From Mucilaginibacter sp. (GTDB lineage Bacteria > Bacteroidota > Bacteroidia > Sphingobacteriales > Sphingobacteriaceae), in the NCBI RefSeq assembly GCF_028288225.1, contig NZ_JAQBOC010000020.1, forward strand, positions 1 through 64,000: 64,000 bases of DNA, in the 5' to 3' direction. Numbering within the stretch: position 1 is the stretch's first letter; the number at the start of each line of letters is the position of its first letter. The translations under genes and the position numbers were made by a program. Positions 10,033-18,943 of this stretch are shown one piece after another. The notes under the pieces are model-generated. The model was not told where the DNA came from and searched no databases. It saw only the letters and a program-made list of their open reading frames with translations.

Positions 10033-11304
10033 TTATTTTTTGTATTTACTTAGTATTAAACAGGAGTTAACATCCCCAAAACCAAAATTAGCTTTAGCTA
10101 CAATGTTAATTTCTTTTTTTATCATTTTAACGGGCAGTTTATCTAAACTTACCAAATTTGTTATTTCGGGGCTCGGATCTTCCAAATTTATGTTTGGATG
10201 TACAAACCCATGTACTATCTGCAATATGGATGCCACAGTTTCAATTGAACCGGCCGCGCTAAGACAATGGCCTATCATTGACTTTAATGAATTGGTTAGC
10301 GGAAAATTATCCCCGGCCCGGTTTAATACCTGGCTCCAGTTCTGAATTTCCTGCCTGTCGGCATTTGTTGCGGTTAAATGTCCGCTTATCAGATCAATTT
10401 GTTCTCCATTTATGCCGGAGCTTATCATGGCTTCACTTATACACCTGATAACTCCTGTAGAGTTAGCCGCCGTCATGGTGCCGCCCAGGCGTTGCCCGCC
10501 TGAATTGCTTGATCCGCCTAAAATCTCGGCATGAATATGTGCACCGCGTTCCAATGCAAAATCCAGATCCTCCAAAACTAGCGCACCAGCGCCTGAGCCG
10601 GGTACAAAGCCGCCGGCAGTTATGCTCATTGGCCTTGATGCTTTTTCAGGATTGTCATTAAATTTACGCGATAACACACGCATAGAATCAAAAGCACCGT
10701 AAACATAAGTATCAACATGTTCGGAGCTGCCAACAAGCATGCGTTTTGCGTAGCCATCTTTAATATATTCATAGCCCATTAAAATAGCTTGTGTGCCTGT
10801 GGCACAAGCAGACGAATTGGTGACAATTTTATTGCCGAATCCCAGCCTGCCCGATATATAAGAAGTAACGCCGCTATTCATGGCTTGCTCTACAACGCGT
10901 GAGCCTAATTTTCTTGCTTCTTTGTTATCAACCTTAATAATTACATTTTTCATAGCTTCGGTATCGGCAATGCTGTTACCGAATACACACCCGGTTTCCC
11001 AGCGCGGGCTATCTGTATCATATTCTATACCCGAATCTGCCCATGCATCAAGGGCCGCAGCTACCCCAAAACCAATATTTGTACCCTTTAAGCCATGAAA
11101 GGTAACCTCTGATATATAATTTTTTAAGCTTTCCCACTCAAAAGCGGGCATACCTGCTACCTGGCAGCCCAAATTAAGCTCCTGGTAACGCGGCATAAAT
11201 TTTATGCCTGATGTGCCATTTTGTATAGCATGTAAAAAAGCCGGGATGCCTATGCCATTTGGCGATACAACGCCCATTCCCGTAACTACAACACGCTTAC
11301 TCAT
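10033..11304 (-). CDS. Beta-ketoacyl-ACP synthase, KAS II type (left arm)
   Basis: Encodes 423 residues with the full condensing-enzyme fold. The nucleophile Cys167 lies in NSSACATGTQA, and the two catalytic histidines are in ISGHLTATNAD and SMIGHCLSAAGS, so it should be active in decarboxylative Claisen condensation on ACP-bound chains. The first histidine motif departs from the usual AHGTGT. It shares a four-base overlap with the dehydratase gene upstream. Because it sits with a dehydratase and an enoyl reductase, it probably builds the saturated acyl chains used by DarA/DarB rather than the polyene. Confidence 0.9.
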   Translation of the reverse strand: MSKRVVVTGMGVVSPNGIGIPAFLHAIQNGTSGIKFMPRYQELNLGCQVAGMPAFEWESLKNYISEVTFHGLKGTNIGFGVAAALDAWADSGIEYDTDSPRWETGCVFGNSIADTEAMKNVIIKVDNKEARKLGSRVVEQAMNSGVTSYISGRLGFGNKIVTNSSACATGTQAILMGYEYIKDGYAKRMLVGSSEHVDTYVYGAFDSMRVLSRKFNDNPEKASRPMSITAGGFVPGSGAGALVLEDLDFALERGAHIHAEILGGSSNSGGQRLGGTMTAANSTGVIRCISEAMISSGINGEQIDLISGHLTATNADRQEIQNWSQVLNRAGDNFPLTNSLKSMIGHCLSAAGSIETVASILQIVHGFVHPNINLEDPSPEITNLVSLDKLPVKMIKKEINIVAKANFGFGDVNSCLILSKYKK

Positions 11305-11762
11305 TTTTTGATATCGATATTTTTTATGATGCCCGAAAACATCCCTTTTGCTACAACTTCGTTCTCACTATCCAGCATCTCAACATAACACTTCAATTTT
11401 CCGAAGCGAAAATATTGTTTTTTAGAAATTACAGTAACTTTTTGGCCCGGTAAAACCATTTTAAAAAAGGAAACATCTGTTGATGTAAGTAAGGGAAACA
11501 ATGAATCGTCGTCATTAAAATTTAAATCAGTTTCCTTTAAAATCAAAAATATTCCTAAAACCACCAAGCCTATCTGTGCCATTATTTCGGTAATAATAAC
11601 ACCGGGTGTTACCGGGTTCCCCGCAAAATGATCTTCATAAAAAAAGGAATCCTGCTTTAATGTGTACTCCCCTCTAACTTCATTTTCATTAAGCAATGAG
11701 ATGTTATCTACAAAACGGAAAGACGATTTATATGGCAAATGGTTTAATATATGATTATTCAT
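11301..11762 (-). CDS. Hotdog-fold 3-hydroxyacyl-ACP dehydratase (left arm)
   Basis: Encodes 153 residues similar to FabZ/FabA. The opening LNHLPYKSSFRFVDNI corresponds to the P(H/Y)RxPFLLVD motif, and the catalytic histidine is in YEDHFAGNPVTPGVIITEIM. It should dehydrate 3-hydroxyacyl-ACP to trans-2-enoyl-ACP. It precedes the ketosynthase with a four-base overlap and follows the enoyl reductase by 18 bases, so it belongs to the same operon. Confidence 0.87.
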   Translation of the reverse strand: MNNHILNHLPYKSSFRFVDNISLLNENEVRGEYTLKQDSFFYEDHFAGNPVTPGVIITEIMAQIGLVVLGIFLILKETDLNFNDDDSLFPLLTSTDVSFFKMVLPGQKVTVISKKQYFRFGKLKCYVEMLDSENEVVAKGMFSGIIKNIDIKK

Positions 11763-11780
11763 AGACTTGTAAAAATAATA

Positions 11781-12596
11781 TTACCGGCAATGTTCTCCGC
11801 CATCTACATGAATAATTGAGCCATTTATCCAAAACGACTCATCTGTACATAGCAGGTAGATAACACCGGCAACGTCATCTGGTTTTGTCATTCTTCCTAA
11901 GGGGTTTCTTTTTATTCCCATCTCAAGCAATTTCTCGCTGCCGGGGATTCTTTTTAGCGAGGCTGTTTCGGTTACTCCCGCCTGTATTACATTGGTTTTT
12001 AGGCCATAAGCGCTAAATTCAACCGCCATATATTTTGCCAAACTCTCTAATGATGCCTTGGCAATTGATACAGCTGCATAGCCTTCCCAATATTTATGGG
12101 CACCTTCGCTGGTTAAACCAATTATGCGTCCGTCGCTGTGGAAAAGATCAGCATTCAGAAGTGATCTTGTCCAGTCGAGCAGACTGGTTGACATGGCATA
12201 AGCAGTTAATTGAATGTCATCAATTGATAAGGTATTATAAGCCTCGTCTTCTTTATTATTGTTTATGGTAAGTGGTTTTAAATTACCACGTGCAATGCTA
12301 TGGAGTAATAGTTTTACGCTGTGTTTTTCAGCAATATCAGCAAATTCTTTTGTGAAAGATTCCCTGGAATCAGCGTCCAGGGCATTTATGTTATAAGCTA
12401 AAACGTTTGTTGAATTGGCTTCAGCTATCTGGGTAAGATTTTTTTTAAGTAGTTTATCCGCGGCTTTATTTTCACGGTAAAGAACAGCTACGTTCATGCC
12501 ATGTTTGGCAAGTTTTTCCACAGTGGCATACCCAAATCCGCTTGATCCGCCCAATATAACCGCCCATAAACCTTTAAATTGTAGATTTTTATCCAT
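11781..12596 (-). CDS. Short-chain reductase, enoyl-ACP reductase (FabL/FabI-like)
   Basis: Encodes 271 residues of the SDR superfamily. The nucleotide-binding loop is LGGSSGFGYA near residue 18. The active site reads YAAVSIAKASLES, a Tyr-x6-Lys spacing that marks FabI/FabL enoyl reductases, unlike the Tyr-x3-Lys of FabG. The region TETASLKRIPGSEKLLE and RNPLGRMTKPDDVA recalls FabL of Bacillus. It should reduce enoyl-ACP to saturated acyl-ACP, which fits chain building for an alkylresorcinol but not for a polyene. It is the first gene of the left operon. A dedicated ketoreductase is missing from this operon. Confidence 0.82.
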   Translation of the reverse strand: MDKNLQFKGLWAVILGGSSGFGYATVEKLAKHGMNVAVLYRENKAADKLLKKNLTQIAEANSTNVLAYNINALDADSRESFTKEFADIAEKHSVKLLLHSIARGNLKPLTINNNKEDEAYNTLSIDDIQLTAYAMSTSLLDWTRSLLNADLFHSDGRIIGLTSEGAHKYWEGYAAVSIAKASLESLAKYMAVEFSAYGLKTNVIQAGVTETASLKRIPGSEKLLEMGIKRNPLGRMTKPDDVAGVIYLLCTDESFWINGSIIHVDGGEHCR

Positions 12597-12816
12597 TAAA
12601 ACTCCTTTAAACCTTTGCAGTTTTAACCTGTCTTGTTAATATTATTGTTAACGTATAAACGGATTGCCCCCTAATTGCAACCTCAAAGTAAGTGAAAATA
12701 CCTTAAATTTAATGTATCCATCACATATATTATAACAATTGTTAGTATTTTGTGTTGAATGGCGGGTTGCAGTTAAGATGTATTTTGGCAAATGTTCAGT
12801 TTTGCAGATAATTTGG

Positions 12817-12846
12817 TTGCCGGATGTTGATATTTAATTATGTTTG
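12817..12846 (+). promoter_or_regulatory. Bacteroidota-type promoter for the dar operon
   Basis: TTG at 12817-12819 and TATGTTTG at 12839-12846 fit the TTTG / TAnnTTTG consensus with a 19-base spacer. The ATG of the first gene follows only six bases after the second element, so the transcript would be nearly leaderless. Confidence 0.45.
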
Positions 12847-12852
12847 ATAGCT

Positions 12853-13347
12853 ATGAAAATGATTTACAAGTGGAAAATGCTTCTGGTTTTCCTGTTAACG
12901 GTTGGGTTTATAAAAATAAGCGCTGCGCAGGAGAAATTTGAAAAAGCTGCCTTTTATACCGTTATGGATTCGGGAGATTTGGATGCCATAAATAACCAGA
13001 TAGAGATAGTTCAGGCATCTTCATCGAACAATAAAGAGGGCTATGAGGGAGCTTTATTAATGCGAAAAGCTGATAAAATGTCAACCGCGGGCAAAAAACT
13101 AAAATATTTTAAGGCAGGGCGCATAAAGCTGGAAACAGCGCTGCTTGCCGATAGTGATAATACTGAATTTCATTTTCTTCGCCTTGCTATTGAGGAACAC
13201 GCACCGAAAATTGTTAAGTATCATAATGATATTGAAAAAGATAAACTAATTATCCGGAAGAATTTTAAGGGCCTGCCTAAATCGGTACAGCATGCTATTA
13301 TTGACTACTGTAAAAAATCAAAAGTTCTGCGTGCAGAAGATTTTTAA
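12853..13347 (+). CDS. Secreted protein of unknown function at the head of the dar operon
   Basis: Encodes 164 residues with a clear signal peptide (MKMIYKWKMLLVFLLTVGF, cleavage near AAQ). The mature part is alpha-helical, charged, and lacks motifs I know: AFYTVMDSGDLDAINNQIE, then GALLMRKADKM and ALLADSDNTEFHFLRLA. The spacing of helices recalls TPR-like helical hairpins, but this is a guess. It precedes darA by 36 bases on the same strand, so it may be a periplasmic helper of pigment assembly or export. ATG 12859 is an alternative start; a TTG at 12844 is less likely. Confidence 0.65.
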   Translation: MKMIYKWKMLLVFLLTVGFIKISAAQEKFEKAAFYTVMDSGDLDAINNQIEIVQASSSNNKEGYEGALLMRKADKMSTAGKKLKYFKAGRIKLETALLADSDNTEFHFLRLAIEEHAPKIVKYHNDIEKDKLIIRKNFKGLPKSVQHAIIDYCKKSKVLRAEDF

Positions 13348-13383
13348 CTTCACACAGGAGATAGTTTTTAACTTTGCAGCAGA

Positions 13384-14286
13384 ATGAAAAAAAAAATCCT
13401 GGCTATTTATTATACCCAATCGGGCCAGATGGGAGAGATCATTGATACATTTACGGCACCATTAATTGAAGCAGGCGCATCTGTTGAAAAGTCGCAGATA
13501 AAACTTGTTAATAATTATGATTTTCCGTGGACAGGTCAGCGCTTTTTTTCAGTGATGCCGTCATGTGTTTTAGGGATTCCTGAACCATTGGAGCCATTAA
13601 ATTTAAAGGAATCAAAATACGACCTGGTAATTTTGGGGTATCAGCCGTGGTTTTTATCGCCAAGTATTCCGAGTAATTCATTATTACAGAGTGCAGAGTT
13701 TAAAACAATAATAAAGGATACACCCGTTATAACAATAAGCGCCGGACGCAATATGTGGATAAATTCATATGTGCGTGTACGAAATATGATTAAAGATGCA
13801 GGCGCCAGGTTAGTAGGGAATATAGCGCTGCTCGATAAACATCCAAACCCCGTAAGCTTTGTAACCATTTTTTACTGGATGCTAACAGGGAAAAAAGACA
13901 GATATTTAAATATTTTCCCAAAGCCCGGGGTTTCAGAAAATGATATAGCGGCTACCGCAGAATACGGGCAGACAGTAGCCCGCTACCTGGAAAATAGTGA
14001 GTGGGATACTTTGCAAAACGAGCTAATAGAACAAAAGGCAGTTGAAATTAGTTATAAGCTTATGTTTATTGAAGCAAGAGCAAAACCAATATTTGCAGTA
14101 TGGGCAAAGTTTATTGCCAAACGCAAAAATAGAACCCCATGGCTTGCTGCGTTTAAATATTATCTTTTTATTGCATTATTTTTAGGGGCGCCGGTTTTAC
14201 TTACGCTCGATGCTATATTTTTAAAGCCTTTTTCATCAAAACGAATTAAAAGAAATAAATTAAAATACTTACAAGTTATAAACTAA
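13384..14286 (+). CDS. darA: DarA-type dialkylresorcinol-forming enzyme
   Basis: Encodes 300 residues. The N-terminus KKILAIYYTQSGQMGEI is a flavodoxin-like phosphate-binding loop, and the body (SVMPSCVLGIPEP, LVILGYQPWFLSPSIPSN, ISAGRNMWINSYVRVRNM) matches DarA as I know it from flexirubin and dialkylresorcinol clusters. A hydrophobic C-terminal segment (FKYYLFIALFLGAPVLL) suggests membrane association. DarA acts with DarB to turn two acyl precursors into a 2,5-dialkylresorcinol; whether DarA is the aromatising or a condensing partner is not fixed by the sequence. darB follows after 10 bases. Confidence 0.85.
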   Translation: MKKKILAIYYTQSGQMGEIIDTFTAPLIEAGASVEKSQIKLVNNYDFPWTGQRFFSVMPSCVLGIPEPLEPLNLKESKYDLVILGYQPWFLSPSIPSNSLLQSAEFKTIIKDTPVITISAGRNMWINSYVRVRNMIKDAGARLVGNIALLDKHPNPVSFVTIFYWMLTGKKDRYLNIFPKPGVSENDIAATAEYGQTVARYLENSEWDTLQNELIEQKAVEISYKLMFIEARAKPIFAVWAKFIAKRKNRTPWLAAFKYYLFIALFLGAPVLLTLDAIFLKPFSSKRIKRNKLKYLQVIN

Positions 14287-14296
14287 TAACCCTAAT

Positions 14297-15445
14297 ATGT
14301 CTGATACTAAAGTTTATATCAATCATACCTCAGCGTTTTTCCCTAATGAGCCTGTTTCAAATGATGAAATGGAGCAATACCTTGGGTATATTGATAATAG
14401 GCCATCAAAATCAAAAAAAATAGTACTCCGTAATAATGGGATCATCAACAGGTATTATGCGCTTACAAAGGATCGTAAATCAACCCATACCAATGCTCAA
14501 ATGACTGCCGAAGCAGTTAGGGCTTTATTTGATAATGATCCGGAAAAGATGAAAGGGATAGAATTATTGTCCTGCGGTACTTCATCTCCTGACCAGATGA
14601 TGCCGAGCCATGGTGTTATGACACATGGCTGGATCCCTGAAGTAGGTGGGATAGAAGTGGTGTCGCCATCGGGCGTTTGCTGCGCTGGAATGCATGCGCT
14701 TAAATATGCTTACCTGGCCATCAAGGCCGGCGAGGTTACAAGGGCTGTTGCCACAGGTTCTGAACGATTTTCGGGCTTGCTTGTTTCAGAAGTTTTTGAA
14801 GAAGAAGCACAGAAGCTAAAAGATATGGAAGAAAACCCATTCATCGCTTTTCAGAAGGACTTTTTACGTTGGATGTTATCAGACGGTGCATCAGCATTTT
14901 TAATGACTGATAAGCCAAATGAAGAAGGGTTGTCATTAAGGGTTGAGTGGATAGAAGGTGTATCATATGCCAATGAGATGGACACCTGCATGTATATGGG
15001 CGGTGAAAAGCAGGAAGACGGCTCATTGAAAGGGTTCATGGATTATACACCCGAAGAGATCATGACAAAATCTATCTTCAGTGTAAAACAGGATATTACT
15101 TTATTAAGCGATAATATTGTTCCGCTGGGTGGCAAGAAGATAAAAGAGATCTTTGAGAAGAAAGGGCTGGGGGTTGATGATATCGATTACTTTTTACCGC
15201 ATATCAGCAGCAACTTCTTCAAAAGCAAGATCTATGATATGATTGAAGAATACGGCGGCGGCATCCCTTACGAAAAATGGTTTATTAACCTTTATACCGT
15301 AGGTAATGTTGGTGCAGCATCGGTTTACCTGATGATAGATGAGCTGTTTAAAAGCGGCAGGTTGAAAAAGGGCGAAAAGATACTATTACTTGTGCCGGAA
15401 AGTGCGCGATTCTCATACATGTATGCAATGCTTACCGTTTGCTAA
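14297..15445 (+). CDS. darB: DarB/StlD family beta-ketosynthase
   Basis: Encodes 382 residues of the KAS III-like StlD/DarB family. Cys129 in SGVCCAGMHALK is the nucleophile, with the partner His in DYFLPHISSNFF and Asn in YTVGNVGAASVYLM, so the Cys-His-Asn triad is intact. Enzymes of this family join a beta-ketoacyl thioester and an alpha,beta-unsaturated acyl thioester by Claisen condensation and Michael addition to a cyclohexanedione that becomes a dialkylresorcinol. Together with DarA this identifies the cluster as flexirubin-type rather than a plain aryl polyene cluster. Confidence 0.92.
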   Translation: MSDTKVYINHTSAFFPNEPVSNDEMEQYLGYIDNRPSKSKKIVLRNNGIINRYYALTKDRKSTHTNAQMTAEAVRALFDNDPEKMKGIELLSCGTSSPDQMMPSHGVMTHGWIPEVGGIEVVSPSGVCCAGMHALKYAYLAIKAGEVTRAVATGSERFSGLLVSEVFEEEAQKLKDMEENPFIAFQKDFLRWMLSDGASAFLMTDKPNEEGLSLRVEWIEGVSYANEMDTCMYMGGEKQEDGSLKGFMDYTPEEIMTKSIFSVKQDITLLSDNIVPLGGKKIKEIFEKKGLGVDDIDYFLPHISSNFFKSKIYDMIEEYGGGIPYEKWFINLYTVGNVGAASVYLMIDELFKSGRLKKGEKILLLVPESARFSYMYAMLTVC

Positions 15446-15499
15446 TTAATAAATCAGGCTCATGATAGCTTCATTGCCTTTTAAAAGCAAATTAATCTA

Positions 15500-15907
15500 A
15501 TGAAAAAGGATGATGTTCCACAGGACCTAAGCTCACTTGGTAAAATAACCAAAGAGGTTTGCTATGCAACAGACAGTAACGGCAAATATGTTACAGAGCT
15601 TAGTAGTGGCTGGGACGTAAAGATAAAAGCGCTTGACATCGCCTGGGGGGATATTGAAAAACGAATTGCAGCAGCAAAACAACAGGTGCTTGAAGGAAAA
15701 GCAAGCCCGCTTTTGTTTTTTATTGAATATAGATTGATGGATATTGGCATTTTAGCCGGTTATGCCGGTTTTTGGAAATGGCAGATAAAACGGCATTTAA
15801 AGCCTGAAGTATTTAATAATTTGTCAGAAAAAAAACTACAAAAATACGCTGAGGCGTTTAATATAAAGGTGGAAGACCTTAAAACTATGACTGTGCATGA
15901 AGATTGA
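15500..15907 (+). CDS. Small protein of unknown function in the dar operon
   Basis: Encodes 135 residues, soluble and mostly helical, with WDVKIKALDIAWGDIEKRI, then FFIEYRLMDIGILAGYAGFWKWQIKRHL and a C-terminal helix pair (LSEKKLQKYAEAFNIKVEDL). I do not recognise the family. The gene overlaps the BtrH-like gene by 11 bases, so the two products are probably made in equal amounts and may act together. The position between darB and a likely acyltransferase points to a role in late assembly of the pigment. Confidence 0.7.
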   Translation: MKKDDVPQDLSSLGKITKEVCYATDSNGKYVTELSSGWDVKIKALDIAWGDIEKRIAAAKQQVLEGKASPLLFFIEYRLMDIGILAGYAGFWKWQIKRHLKPEVFNNLSEKKLQKYAEAFNIKVEDLKTMTVHED

Positions 15908-16910
15908 TTTTGAACATCGTCAGGCTGCACATTGTGAATCGGGCGTAACCAGTAATTTATTATGGAATGCATCAGGCGGTAAAATAACCGAGCCTCTTGC
16001 CTTTGGCATTGGAGCAGGGCTGTTTTTTGCCTATATTCCTATTATAAAAATAAACAACGGTCCGGCAATTGCATTCCGGACAATGCCGGGCCATATATTT
16101 AACCGTACCTGCAAATCATTAAATATCCCGGTTGCAAGGAAGAAATTCAGCTCGAAAGAGAAGGCGCAAATATTTTTGGACGAGTGTTTAGCTAATGGGC
16201 ACGCGGTGGGTTGCCAGGTTGGGGTTTATTATCTGCCCTATTTCCCAAAAGAATACCGTTTCCACTTTAATGCGCATAACTTAATAGTTTATGGTAAGGA
16301 AGGGGATAACTATTTGGTGAGCGATCCGATTATGGAAGGCACTAACGTTTTAGATAGCTACCAGCTGGAAAGGGTGCGTTTTGCAAAAGGAGCGCTTTCG
16401 CCCAGGGGGCATATTTATTACCCTAAACAGGTAACAGCTATTACTGATGAGCAGATAAAACAGGCCATTAAAAGCGGCATCAAAAAAAATGTAAATAATA
16501 TGCTGCATATACCCGGAAATTTCGCCGGTATAAGCGGTATTAAGAACACCGGTTTTAAAATAAAAAAGTGGCGGGATAAGCTTGGTCTTGAAAAAGCCGG
16601 ACTTTATTTGGCGCAAATGGTGCGGATGCAGGAGGAGATAGGCACCGGCGGCGGTGGCTTCCGGTATATTTATGGTGCTTTTTTGCAGGAAGCGGACGTT
16701 TACTTGCCGGGCAACCAATTGACTGAGATCAGTAGTATATTTACTAAAGCGGGAGATATGTGGCGTACGGCTGCAGTACATGCTGCCGGAATTTACAAGG
16801 GAAGGATTGGCAGCCAGGAAGATTTTAATATAATGGGCGATTACTTGCTTGAAATTGCCGCTGTGGAAAAAGCCGCTTTTGAAACGTTAAAGAAAATAAA
16901 ATGGCAGTAA
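15897..16910 (+). CDS. BtrH-like Cys/His acyltransferase
   Basis: Encodes 337 residues. The N-terminal part carries HRQAAHCESGVTSNLLWN (Cys13), the signature of the BtrH N-terminal domain, a papain-like fold; a later HFNAHNLIVYGKEGDNYLVSDP supplies the expected His and Asp. BtrH of butirosin synthesis moves an acyl group from an ACP to an acceptor. By analogy this enzyme may move the aryl polyenyl group from an ACP to the resorcinol hydroxyl, making the flexirubin ester, although the substrate is not visible in the sequence. The C-terminal half is helical (ISSIFTKAGDMWRTAAVHAAG). It overlaps its neighbours on both sides (11 and 10 bases). Confidence 0.8.
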   Translation: MKIDFEHRQAAHCESGVTSNLLWNASGGKITEPLAFGIGAGLFFAYIPIIKINNGPAIAFRTMPGHIFNRTCKSLNIPVARKKFSSKEKAQIFLDECLANGHAVGCQVGVYYLPYFPKEYRFHFNAHNLIVYGKEGDNYLVSDPIMEGTNVLDSYQLERVRFAKGALSPRGHIYYPKQVTAITDEQIKQAIKSGIKKNVNNMLHIPGNFAGISGIKNTGFKIKKWRDKLGLEKAGLYLAQMVRMQEEIGTGGGGFRYIYGAFLQEADVYLPGNQLTEISSIFTKAGDMWRTAAVHAAGIYKGRIGSQEDFNIMGDYLLEIAAVEKAAFETLKKIKWQ

Positions 16911-17662
16911 CCGGTCCATTTGCTATTGATGTTGAGGATATAGGATTCCGGTATCCCGGCAATCCGGAGGTATCATTCTCAAAACTTAGCTTAAAGATTG
17001 CCAAAGGCGCGCGTTTTGGATTATTCGGGCCTAATGGAGCAGGCAAAACCACACTGATAAGTTTGATGACGGGCTTGCTTTTAGCAGATGAAGGGCATAT
17101 TAAGCTTTTAGGTCAGGAGGTCGGGAAACCAAATAGTACGGTCAATAGACTATTTGGATTTGTTCCGCAGGATTTTTCTTTTTACCAGGAACTAAGCCCG
17201 GTTGAAAACCTTGAATTTTTTGGCGCCTGGAGCGGATTGGATAAAAAAACCATTAAAACCAGGACAGATGAATTGCTGGGGATCCTGGGCCTGGATGATG
17301 TGCGCAATAAACGGGTTGAAAAATTTTCGGGAGGGATGAAGCGCAGGGTAAACCTGGCCATTGGTGTGATCCATAAACCTTCAGTACTATTTTTGGATGA
17401 ACCTACCGTTGGCGTTGACGTACAAACAAGACTTGCCATTATCGATTATCTGAAGGATCTGAATAAGAACGGTACCACACTGGTATATACTTCACACCAG
17501 TTAAGCGAAGCCGAGGGCTTATGTGAACAGGTGGCATTGATTGATGATGGCAAAATTATAGCGCAGGATAGCTTGGGTAAACTATTGAAAGATCATAAAC
17601 AAGATAGCCTTGAACAGATGTTTTTGGACTTAACCGGAAAGGATATCAGGAATGATGTTTAA
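16901..17662 (+). CDS. ABC transporter ATP-binding protein
   Basis: Encodes 253 residues with all ATPase motifs: Walker A FGPNGAGKTTLISL, Q loop FVPQDFSFY, signature KFSGGMKRRVNLA, Walker B SVLFLDEPTVGVD and switch His YTSHQLSEAEGL. It is of the ABC-2/drug-exporter type and overlaps the permease gene by 11 bases. It should energise export of the product, an intermediate or a lipid partner across the inner membrane. The gene starts within the end of the BtrH-like gene, so the whole block is one operon. Confidence 0.93.
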   Translation: MAVTGPFAIDVEDIGFRYPGNPEVSFSKLSLKIAKGARFGLFGPNGAGKTTLISLMTGLLLADEGHIKLLGQEVGKPNSTVNRLFGFVPQDFSFYQELSPVENLEFFGAWSGLDKKTIKTRTDELLGILGLDDVRNKRVEKFSGGMKRRVNLAIGVIHKPSVLFLDEPTVGVDVQTRLAIIDYLKDLNKNGTTLVYTSHQLSEAEGLCEQVALIDDGKIIAQDSLGKLLKDHKQDSLEQMFLDLTGKDIRNDV

Positions 17663-18935
17663 GCTGAAGGCCACCATAATAAAAGATATAAGGATCTTGC
17701 TGCGCGATAAGGTGGGCATTTCGCTGATGTTTGTGATGCCTATTATTTTGGTTGTTGTAGTAACCAGTATTCAGAACAGTACTTTTCAGCTGGTAAATAA
17801 AAACCGGCTGCCTATCATCATAAATAATAATGATACAGGACAGGCCAGCAAACAACTGATAACGGCGATTAACAAAATTGGCATGTTTAAGGTATCTCAG
17901 GTATCCGGTGATCAAAGCGAAAAGCTGATGACGGATGCCATGCACCAAAAGGATGCAATGCTGGGAGTAATTATTCCGGCTAACTTTTCGGTGAAGGTTA
18001 CAGCAAAATCAAAAAGCATAGCGGGCAAGGCTTTAAAGAGCTTTGGCCTGGAAGGCGATTCGGTTAAGCATGAGGCCGGTGATATTGACCCGCTCACTAT
18101 TTATTATAATCCAATTTTACAGGAATCAATAAGATTGTCTGTTCAGGGCGCTATTCGCAGCGCCTTACAATTGGTTGAAAGCCGCGAAACATTAAGAAGT
18201 CTTTACTTCTCCATCAATGAAAAGCAACTGCCCGAGAAGCTGGAGAATGAAATGCTGAATAATAAAACAGCAATAAATGAGATCCCGGTCTCAAAAGATG
18301 GTACCCGAAGCACACCGAACGCTACACAGCACAATGTGCCGGCATGGACGATTTTCGCTATGTTTTTTATTATCATGTCCTTAGGTGGCAGCGTTGTAAG
18401 GGAAAAGGTAAGCGGAAGTTTTATCAGGCTTAAAACATTACCGACAAATTATATGGTGGGTTTGTTATCCAAGCAGATCACCTATTTGGTGGTTACCATG
18501 CTGCAAGCTGCTGTTATATTTTCAATAGGCATCTGGCTGTTTCCGTTTTTTGGTTTACCTGCGCTTAATTTACCGGCTGATATTTTAGCCCTGGTTATTG
18601 TTACCATAATTTGTGGTTGGTGTGCGGTTAGCTATGCTATTTGCGTTGGCGTATTTGCCGATACGCAGGAACAGGCTAATGGCTTTGGTGCTGTATCCAT
18701 CGTAATATTAGCCTGTATTGGTGGTTTAATGGTGCCAAGTTTTGCTATGCAGGGCTTTTTTAAATCAGCTGCTGATATATCGCCAATGCACTGGTGCCTT
18801 CAAGCTTATTACACTTTATTCCTTGAAGGCGGAAAATTGAAGGATGTTGTAAACAATATCATACCTTTATTTATTATTACACTCATATTTCAATTAGTAA
18901 CCTTTATTGGGTTAAAAAGAAAGAATTTAATATAA
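17652..18935 (+). CDS. ABC-2 type transporter permease
   Basis: Encodes 427 residues. One membrane segment near residues 20-40 (ISLMFVMPIILVVVVTSI) is followed by a large extracytoplasmic region of about 190 residues and then a block of five or so membrane helices (about 240-425), with the typical MSLGGSVVREKVSGSF and a GGLMVPSFAM region. It pairs with the ATPase encoded upstream to form an exporter. In this cluster it may replace the MMPL-type exporter often found with flexirubin genes. Confidence 0.9.
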   Translation: MMFKLKATIIKDIRILLRDKVGISLMFVMPIILVVVVTSIQNSTFQLVNKNRLPIIINNNDTGQASKQLITAINKIGMFKVSQVSGDQSEKLMTDAMHQKDAMLGVIIPANFSVKVTAKSKSIAGKALKSFGLEGDSVKHEAGDIDPLTIYYNPILQESIRLSVQGAIRSALQLVESRETLRSLYFSINEKQLPEKLENEMLNNKTAINEIPVSKDGTRSTPNATQHNVPAWTIFAMFFIIMSLGGSVVREKVSGSFIRLKTLPTNYMVGLLSKQITYLVVTMLQAAVIFSIGIWLFPFFGLPALNLPADILALVIVTIICGWCAVSYAICVGVFADTQEQANGFGAVSIVILACIGGLMVPSFAMQGFFKSAADISPMHWCLQAYYTLFLEGGKLKDVVNNIIPLFIITLIFQLVTFIGLKRKNLI

Positions 18936-18943
18936 TTGCCTGC

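Noticed and set aside
10025..10345. Plus-strand frame of 106 codons opposite the left-arm ketosynthase gene
   Set aside because: It lies antisense to the intact ketosynthase, whose catalytic motifs are complete, and its translation shows no domain.
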